From the NCBI GenBank assembly GCA_964023205.1, contig OZ026842.1, forward strand, positions 34,673,501-34,737,500: a stretch of 64,000 nt of DNA, written 5' to 3'. The notes below the pieces were generated by a model. It did no database searches. It saw only the letters and a program-made list of their open reading frames with translations, and had not been told where the DNA came from. Position numbers and translations under genes: made by a program. This DNA is from Lutraria lutraria (lineage: Eukaryota; Mollusca; Bivalvia; Venerida; Mactridae). Positions within the stretch are counted from its first letter, which is position 1, and each line of letters starts with the position of its first letter. Positions 56,517 through 64,000 of the stretch are shown piece after piece.

Positions 56517-59500
56517 GTAAGTTTTAACAATAACCGTTACGTTTAAATGGTGAATTGGTATTCTATGACAAGCACATTCAACATTAAAAATTATCAGCAA
56601 ACTGGTCACTTTATGGTTGTAGCAGTCTCAACTTATTGATCCGTGTGTGTTTTGTTGGGGGGGGGGGGGGGGGTAAGCAATATGTGTATATATTAGCTTC
56701 TTTAATATACGGAATTACTAAATGTATGTTTAACAAATTAACGACAGCATGCACTATGTTATAATAATATGTTGTAGTTGATAGTTATTGCGGTGGTAAT
56801 GGCCCCGATTGCGGATCATACACTTCATGGAGTTCATGGAGTTCATGGACTGGACCTTCGTGGAGTTCATGGAAAGCGTGTGACATATCTTGTGGAGGAG
56901 GTACAAGAATACGAACAGCAACAGGATACTCTCCGGAGAAAGAAAGTTGCAACGAATTTTGTTATTACGGTGGAACATTCGCCAGTGGTAAATGTAATTG
57001 CCCATCATGGACATATGGACCATGCTGTCAAAGTAAGGCATTTTAAATTATCTATATCCGGCCATCTTAAAACAAATTGTATTCGATTTCATGACTAATT
57101 CATTACATATTCTCCCGTCTCACATTTATATTTAGCGCTTTTGACAATTTTCGTTCTGTATTGCAGTTTTCGTTTTCATGACAAGCTTTAATATTAATGA
57201 ATCAAATAATTACTACCTACTTACTGCTCAAAGTTTAAGCCACGTATCTGCAAATCGATATTCTATCTAGGATTGCATCACATTCATATTTGTCACTAAA
57301 TAAATATAGAACACATGTATTTTAGATTTATATATTAATTTACTTATAATTGATTTAGTTCTCATATCAAATACTTAGGGAAATTGGGAGGTCGACCTCT
57401 ATAGGTTTCCATTCCATCAAACATCACTGTCACATTACTTCAATATATCTATATTTCGCTAAAAAAACAATGAAATACGAAGGGCGAATTCGGTGGAAAA
57501 TAGATACTTCACTATAATTTATTGAGTTCAATATAACCGTGTTTTCAGTAATTCATTTTCTTCATTGATCTTTTAATCATTGAAGTAATATCATGCATGT
57601 GCACTTCGGACCGTCGCCGTATTATTCGTGTAAAATTTACTACCGTCAGTTATTAAAAACAGTTATTAACAAAAATACAAACGATCTGTAGCCAAGCAAC
57701 CTAATGTTTGAACATGTTTCGTGGGCCCTACACCACACTTATCCTTAGGAAAATAAAGCAAACTTGTCAAAAAGGCTTTCAAAATATACCCACGTGTTTT
57801 TTATGTATCTAATATCATTGGAAATACGTGTGTTGTGGGCTTGCGAACCAGTCTATCATAAACAGTATAAATTTGTATAGGTAAGATAACTCGTGATATG
57901 CATATTTTCCTAAAGCGCCTTACCAAGGACTCAGCGATCTTACAACCACTTGAAATGTTATTCAATCTATTTTGTCAATGACAAAGTGACTTAATACCGC
58001 AATAACAATTGCATTATAATTTTTCATGTATGTCGTTGATGCTGATAAGGAAATGCCCAAGTGATCGACCTGCCTTATAATCTTTAATTCCAGATTGCAC
58101 AGCCATTGCATACTGCCAAGATCGCCATTGTTCAAATGCGCATAATGAGAAGTGTGATCATTGTTTTAATAATAATGTATTCTACAAAACAACACACTCA
58201 AATACCAGATGTGAACGTATGTATTTAAACTATTTTATTAGTGTTATCTAGATGATTTTACCTTATAGAAACTTGTTTTGCAAAAGTATGTATGTAACTG
58301 CATCAGCTGCAAAAAATATGTCTATTGATTTTTACTCGACGTATGTTTATATCTGAAAATCGATACAAAACAAAACGCTTATTACCTTCAAATTAATCTG
58401 AAATAGTTCAAGTACTTTGCATGTTCTTTTCGACATTAAAATCTGCACGAAAATGATGATCTTTTTTTTATATTCGTATGCCTTCTTGAATATATATTAA
58501 GAGCACACCTTGCCATAATGTGTATTCATGCAAAGAAATAAACATTTCTAAATACGTAAAGATGATCGAAAGTATCACTTTCTTGGAGTTGAATTCCAAA
58601 TAAAATGTTGCAAACAATGATCTTTTCATGTTTTCGTCAAATTAAAAAAATCGATTCGTAAAGATGCATCGCTCTTGCTAAGACTACAATCACAGACAAA
58701 ACGTGCGAAATGTGATTTGATTGGTCCACCATTTAACCCAATAGGGAGATGAAGAGAAAATTACCCTGCCGATGATTCAAGTGATTCATGCGGCGAAGTT
58801 TGTAGATACTTGCAGAGATCTAATTAATACAAAAACAGAATTAAAGAACAATGGTTAGCTTACGAGTCCGCTAGAATATAAGCGAAACAATTACCATTGA
58901 ATACATTTATGTTATTTGTATACAAATTATACAACGTAATTTCATAGTACATTTTTTTGTATTTTTCCTTCATTTTTCATATACAAAGCGGATATTATAT
59001 AGTTAAATAATTATATTAAATCCATTGACTTCATGCAGGAATGTGCTCCTTTGATGATAACAAGTGTTGGCCAGGCTCGTGTTCAGATGGATTAACAACA
59101 AGTTGCAAGTGTGCATCGGGATTTCTTAGCTCTGGCGCTAAATGCTTGCGTAAGACTTAATTATTTCTTCATAATTGTTTTAGTTTTAGATAAAACATTA
59201 TGAATATAAAGGTATTGACCGTTGACAGTTTGGATTCAAGAAAAACTACATTAAAATATCCTTAAGTAATCAGATGTATAACTTTAACCCAGTGTGTTTA
59301 TTGAATAAGTTGAACTGTCGTAGTCCATGGTATCAAGGAATTCGGATTATACTAATTAAACTACAATGACTACAATGCCTAGTGGTTAGATATTTGTTGT
59401 GTAGCATTATCTAGTTGACCTCTACCAAGTTTATTCAAATTATTGTTCTAGGATCAAAATTGACCCCGCTCCAGGGATCACTTGATTTTATATGGATTTA

Positions 59501-62500
59501 TAAAGGGATTTTTTTTTAAAAATCAGTCTGAAAGTACAACGCCTAGAGCTTAGATATTTGGTGCGTAACATTTTCTAGTGGACCTCTACTAAGTTTGTTC
59601 AAATTATTGCCTTAGGATCAAAATTGGCCCCGCCCCAGGGATCACTTGATTCATTTAGGCTTATATAGGAAAATTTTAAAAATCTTCTTGGTCGAAACCA
59701 CAATGCCTAGAGCCTAGATATTTTGTATGTAGCATTATCTAGTGGACCTCTAGCAAGTTTGTTCAAATTATTGCCCTGGGCGTCAAAATTGGCTCTGCTC
59801 TGGGGTTTACTCCAATCTATTTAGGAAAATTTAAAAAGTATTCTTGTCCGAAACCACAAGACCTAGAGCTAAGATATTTAGTATGTAACATTGTCTAACG
59901 GACCACTACTAAGTCTGTTAAAAGTATGGCCCCAGGGTGAAAATTAGCCCCGCTCCGGGTTCACATGATTTATATAAGCCCCAGGGTCACTCAATTTTAC
60001 AAAGGCTCATGATAAACTCTTAAAGTCTTTGTATCCCTACATCACACCTATAAAAACAAAACAAGCTTGTCAAAAAGGCTTTCAATGATATACGCACATG
60101 TACTCTATGTATCTAATATCTATGAAAATAGTGTGTAGTGGGCTTGCGAACTAGTCTATCATAAACAGTATACATCTTTATATTTAAGATAAGTTGCTGT
60201 ATGTAAAACCCTTGACAGTTTGGATTCAAGAAAAACTACATTAAAATATCCTTAAGTAATCAGATGTATAACTTTAACCCAGTGTGTTTATTGAATAAGT
60301 TGAACTGTCGTAGTCCATGGTATCAAGGAATTCGGATTATACTAATTAAGAGCAGCTGACTTTATCACCAATATTGTACTAATTGAAATAACGTTTCAGT
60401 TGGAACTACCACAAAGCCCGATATTGTCAGCTGTCAAACTATTATATATGGTGGGATTGGCAAGTCAGGAGATAAACGGAGAACACCAGGCGGTACTAAA
60501 TGTGGGGATTTACAAGACTTTTACGGGAAATTTCAACCAACGATGTTGGAGTTCAGTATGACATCTGAGCTCACTGTAAACACGCCATCCCCCGACGAGA
60601 CGGGATACATATCTGAAAGCAAATTTGGAGTCACCGATACCACTATATATATAAAACAAAAACCACTATCCGGTAATTTGATTAAACCTTTTAACCAAAT
60701 TATATTAACAGTGTTCGTTCTTTCCAATTTAACATGTCATTGAGTATTTATTAGTTTGATATGAAAGTCAGTCCACAAACAGACGCACGCTATGATTAAC
60801 ATATTCACAACATATTTATTTGTATGGGAAAATTAATCGAAATTTTTTACACTATGTATGATAGTAAATTGAAATCTGTCATTAAAGTATTGCTTCACAT
60901 TTAAAACAACACAGGGACTGAAAAGGGACTAAGCATCCACAAACAAAAGGAGGATACAGGTAAAAGTGAGAACGTTAATTCAACAATATACAGCACAAAT
61001 ATAGAAGTCCCATTGTCTCAGCCAAGGTACCATTTAAACAATGGTGAAAGGTAAGACTTCATCAATTAAATCACATATTGTTCTCGTCTTCACACCATTT
61101 TCACCTTTGCCGCACTTTTACTAAATTCATAGGTTGTCTGTTTCTTAGTTTCTCTATTGTCCTCCTTAGTTTCCTGAATAGATAAAAAAGGATTCATAAA
61201 AAAACAGATACACAAATACCATCGTCCCTATAATACTACCTATCCAGAAATGGTCTCCCAGTAACTGTATAAGTAAGACCAACTGCCTAGTTAAGATTAC
61301 TTTTTACAACTTCTCAATTCTTTGCGCCTCACCAATTTTCTATCATTAGGGACAGGAGAATGTAGGTCTAATGTTCAGGTGGAATCTGCTTTCCTTCTAT
61401 CCTAATTTCAAGATCAATTTCTTAATTTCTAATTTTATTTTATTTCCACTTTCGAAATTATTTCTCTTAAAAAAGACTAGTTTACGCCAAGTGTGACATG
61501 TATTTGAAACGCATCGTTTCTTTCACTTTCATCTCTAGGTTATGTATACATTATGAAGCAAAAGGTGGGGGATATGTGAAAGGATATGACTTTCGTTCTA
61601 ACACAAGTCTACCAGCAATTCCATACGATAAAACAGTAACATCAAAGGCCATATGCTACCGTTACGACGACGCCCCACCACAACATTGTTCACTAAACAA
61701 GTCGTGCGCCAAGACACAACAAGAACCAATTCAAATCCAGTCTAGAATTATTCGATATCCAACTCTTCAAGTTGATCTAGATGGTTGGTTTGATCCCATT
61801 CCCAAAGGTGGATCGACTGAGCATTCTTCTGGTATTGAAACATACACTATCACTGTGAATGAAGTTTCTGGTGGTCTTGTAAGTACATCAAAGGTATCTG
61901 ACGTCACTCTTAATTCAACCCAGACATCTACATCATTAAATTTATCATCGTCGGACTGTCAACCTCGGCTGTATTGTCTAAGACTAGAGGTTAAGGATGT
62001 TGCAGACAATCTCAAACAAGCCAGACGTTTTGTTTTATTTGATGAAACAACAAACATTACAACCGACAATGGCCACACGTTCTTGGTGACTTCGGCTTCT
62101 GTAGATACGAATTACCAATGGCAAACACACCATAACGACGTATGCTTAGATTGGAAAGATTACTTTTACAATGCATTTTATAAAGCCAATGATTTTTTCC
62201 GTGATATTAAACCACATGCTGAAATATCGGGCATATATGAACAAGAAACTGGACCGCTTCCAGTTAAAGGTACACCAAACGTGTATGGTATCACGACATT
62301 TTCGTTTTCTTGGGCTGTTGGAAATAGATCTGTTTCACCTGAGATGGATGTTCCTAACTTTCTTCGTCAGAAATATTGTCATAGCCTTTCATTGAAAGAT
62401 GGTGAAACATATGTCTTTAATATCAAGTCCACTGATATAGTCAACAATACTTTCGTTGAAAATCGAACAGTCCACATTGACAGAAGTGCTCCTCATATTA

Positions 62501-64000
62501 ACAACCTTGGCTTAGAAAAGTATGGACTCCGACGTTTATTTGCTCATGGTAACACAGATCTAGCGAAGATGGATATCAGTTTTGAAGTGTTAGATCCTCA
62601 CAGCGGAATTCTAAATGTGGAATGGACCTTTGGAACGGCAGAAACTCAAGGTGTCCTAGGTCAAGGAATGGTTACAGCCAAGACAATAAATGGAATGCAT
62701 GTAAGTACAAGAGAGTATGTAACTTAATTTGAAAACAGTAAATGGTTATGAAACTGAGTGACAAAGCACGCTAAAACAGGTGCAAAAATAAATAGTGTAA
62801 CTCCATACCGCTAACCATTTGATTATGAGAGACCTCAATTACAGCCTATTTATATTAGAAAATAGAAAATAAATAAAATAGCATTCTAATGTAACAGCTA
62901 ATAGTTAAAACACGACGGAATTTCTTTTGATGGTTTGTTTTTAGGGAGACCAATGTCCAGATAACGTCACCGACTGTTATTGTCCAGATGTTGGCCTATG
63001 TGAGGTATCTAAATATAGTATCTCGCTAAACAAGCTTGTAAACAACCGAACAAACGTTGGAACCCACAACAGAAATTACTATTTTACAATCAAAGTTACA
63101 AATAATGCAAAACTGGTGAACATTGAACACTTGGACATTCTTGTTGATGATTCTCCCCCAGAGACAGGCGTCATCTTTGAAGGTATGGTGATTCTCACGT
63201 TAAACGCGTGTCCATTCTATTATATTTATAGATAATATTACATATATAATTACACTTCCAACGTGGGTTCAACGTACGAGTCTTTGTAAAATCATAATGA
63301 ATTGTGCATTGTTTTTCGACAATGATAAATCAATGATACACATGTATATTTATAAGGCTGCATTAGCGACATTTACCCGGATTGGATACGAAATCAGAAG
63401 ATGTATTCTTGTTCGATTATGACTAAATTATTGACAGACTGGGTGACATATGCTTTGAAAAGGTAGGTTGTTCGTACTGTATTTTAACTTCTATGTTACA
63501 CATTTGTTTCAGGTATTAGTGGTAATCCAGATATAGATTATACTAGTGAAGACGAGTTTATGGTCAATTGGCATGGATTTATAGATCATGAAAGTGGTAT
63601 TAAGGAGTATCGTTTGAGAATCGAAGATCATTGCTTAGATAAAAGTGATTTATTCCAGGATGAGAATGAAGATTTAGATGAGAGATACACTGTAGTTCCT
63701 TACACCGAAACATCCGTACGTCTGGTTGCAAACTTTACAGGGAAGAAGTTTACAAGTATCATAGCGATTAACAACGCTATGGAGCCGTCTGATGTAGTCT
63801 GTTCCGACGGAATAACCCGCGATGACACCCCTCCAAAAGTTACAAATCTTAGAATCCAAATTGGGAGATGGTCTGAATCAATATATTGTAAAGGTGGCAG
63901 TGCTTGGTTGTTACAATCTAATCTTAAGAAAACGCCACTTTCTATGCCTCCAGCTTGTCACAAACTATGTATGAGTGATTCTCCAATGTCTGATATGATC
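56468..64000 (+). CDS. Giant secreted TSP1/EGF/FN3-like modular protein, copy 2 (5' part, runs off the window)
   Basis: Nine exons are visible: 56468-56516, 56778-57032, 58094-58216, 59039-59149, 60400-60672, 60915-61050, 61539-62700, 62945-63182 and 63513-64000 (continuing). They give 945 codons without a stop, and each phase matches the equivalent copy 1 junction. The protein has a signal peptide (1-16), a TSP1 module (17-101), two EGF-like exons (102-179), the conserved linker region (180-315) and FN3-like modules from 316 on. The order and exon lengths equal those of copy 1 except for the longer TSP1 exon (255 against 219 nt) and the missing extra EGF exon. It is oriented head to head with copy 1. 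The role is probably extracellular and adhesive; the specific function is unknown. The 3' end lies outside the window. Confidence 0.9.
56657..56673 (+). repeat. Poly-G run (17 G)
   Basis: Homopolymer in intron 1 of copy 2, capable in principle of forming a G-quadruplex. Its length may be unreliable in the assembly. Confidence 0.8.
56778..57032 (+). CDS. Copy 2 exon 2: TSP1 module with EGF-like tail
   Basis: 255 nt, phase 1 at both ends. It has a Ser/Trp repeat (SWSSWSSW, SSWSSWKAC, with WxxWxxC), CDISCGGGTR (O-fucose motif) and CNEFCYYGGTFASGKCNC, ending in Cys-Cys. It is longer than copy 1 by a WSSW-rich insertion. Confidence 0.9.
57770..57900. repeat. Diverged direct repeat, copy a
   Basis: 'cttgtcaaaaaggctttcaa' through 'gtctatcataaacagtata' recurs in diverged form at 60,064-60,190. 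It lies in intron 2 of copy 2. Confidence 0.6.
58094..58216 (+). CDS. Copy 2 exon 3: EGF-like module
   Basis: 123 nt, phase 1 at both ends, with Cys at NC, YC, HC, KC, HC and RC. It aligns with copy 1 exon 4, not exon 3. Confidence 0.85.
59039..59149 (+). CDS. Copy 2 exon 4: EGF-like module
   Basis: 111 nt, phase 1 at both ends. It encodes CSFDDNKCWPGSC and CKCASGFLSSGAKC. Confidence 0.88.
59222..59359 (+). repeat. 138-bp direct repeat, left copy
   Basis: From 'ttgacagtttggattcaaga' to 'ggattatactaattaa' the sequence is identical, by reading, to 60,212-60,349. Confidence 0.95.
59365..60010. repeat. Tandem repeat, about 155-bp period, four degenerate units
   Basis: The wording 'caatgcctagagcttagatatt', 'acctctaccaagtttgttc' and 'ggatcaaaattggccccgc' recurs from about 59,374, 59,538, 59,700 and 59,860. 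It is a style of repeat common in bivalve genomes. It lies in intron 4 of copy 2. Confidence 0.75.
60064..60190. repeat. Diverged direct repeat, copy b
   Basis: The second copy of the 57,770-57,900 segment ('cttgtcaaaaaggctttcaa', 'gggcttgcgaactagtctat'). Confidence 0.6.
60212..60349 (+). repeat. 138-bp direct repeat, right copy
   Basis: Identical by reading to 59,222-59,359. The pair encloses about 850 bases containing the 155-bp tandem units. Confidence 0.95.
60400..60672 (+). CDS. Copy 2 exon 5: conserved linker region
   Basis: 273 nt, phase 1 at both ends. It has KPDIVSCQTIIYGG, KCGDLQDFYGKFQPTMLEFS and SKFGVTDTTIYIK. It equals copy 1 exon 6 in length. Confidence 0.9.
60915..61050 (+). 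CDS. Copy 2 exon 6
   Basis: 136 nt, phase 1 to 2, with DTGKSENVNSTIYSTNIEV and YHLNNGER. It equals copy 1 exon 7 in length. Confidence 0.85.
61539..62700 (+). CDS. Copy 2 exon 7: first FN3-like modules
   Basis: 1,162 nt, phase 2 to 0. The protein is about 90% identical to copy 1 exon 8, including DGWFDPIPKGG, HSSGIETYTITV and DPHSGILNVEWTFGTA. The intron that follows also aligns with its copy 1 counterpart. Confidence 0.94.
62945..63182 (+). CDS. Copy 2 exon 8
   Basis: 238 nt, phase 0 to 1. It has CPDNVTDCYCPDVGLC, YYFTIKVTN and VDDSPPETG, about 90% identical to copy 1 exon 9. Confidence 0.92.
63513..64000 (+). CDS. Copy 2 exon 9 (partial, cut by window edge)
   Basis: It begins in phase 1 after 'gtttcag' and encodes NWHGFIDHESGIKEYRLRI, DDTPPKVTNLRI and a Cys-bearing stretch to SPMSDMI at the last base. 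It matches the 5' half of copy 1 exon 10. Confidence 0.92.

Noticed and set aside
59222..60349. LTR retrotransposon reading of the 138-bp direct repeats
   Set aside because: No TG..CA ends, primer-binding site or polypurine tract, and the interior is a tandem repeat.

Overview
The window is AT-rich animal nuclear DNA, most likely from a bivalve mollusc. The support is spliced genes with GT-AG (and one GC-AG) introns, dense dispersed repeats of the kind common in bivalve genomes (a 'gtgaccttgacctagtgacct' repeat at 11.07-11.25 kb and a 'ggatcaaaattggccccgc' tandem repeat at 59.4-60.0 kb), tRNA-derived SINE-like elements and a decayed non-LTR retrotransposon. The taxon is an inference; no marker gene is present.

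Layout. 0-7.3 kb: no gene seen; a CT microsatellite and a 1.4 kb element bounded by inverted repeats that carries two tRNA-like repeats. 7.3-12.3 kb: two tandem, same-strand (-), intronless-CDS rhodopsin-class GPCR genes, each with a splice acceptor just upstream of the ATG; between them lie a long foldback hairpin and a small inverted-repeat element. 13.4-14.9 kb: a tandem array of ~240-bp units, each containing a palindrome, bounded by inverted termini. 15-18 kb: SINE-like debris and the 3' flank of the next gene.

18.1-51.4 kb (-): one very large gene, called copy 1 here, which I could assemble by eye into 23 exons. Coding lengths sum to 10,104 nt (3,367 aa plus stop) with every splice phase compatible. 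It encodes a signal peptide, a TSP1 module, EGF-like modules, a conserved linker region, and then about 17 fibronectin-III-like modules separated by D-x-(T/S)-P-P linkers; there is no C-terminal membrane segment. Its 12-kb ninth intron holds a dead LINE (+ strand), tandem repeats, and a three-exon minus-strand unit (35.0-35.9 kb) encoding a membrane segment and a cytoplasmic tail with an ITAM-like pair of tyrosines.

51.4-56.5 kb: a 5.1-kb intergenic region between two divergent starts. 56.5-64.0 kb (+): copy 2, a head-to-head paralogue of copy 1; its first nine exons (945 codons) lie in the window and the gene runs off the right edge. Six of its eight internal exon lengths, and exon 1, are identical to those of copy 1; identity peaks in the 1,162-nt and 238-nt exons (about 90% by eye) and is lowest in the TSP1 exon (about 40-45%).

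The most interesting points are the divergent pair of giant secreted TSP1/EGF/FN3-like proteins, the phase-compatible ITAM-like transmembrane exons buried in intron 9 of copy 1 (a possible membrane-bound isoform or nested receptor end), and the palindromic higher-order repeat array.
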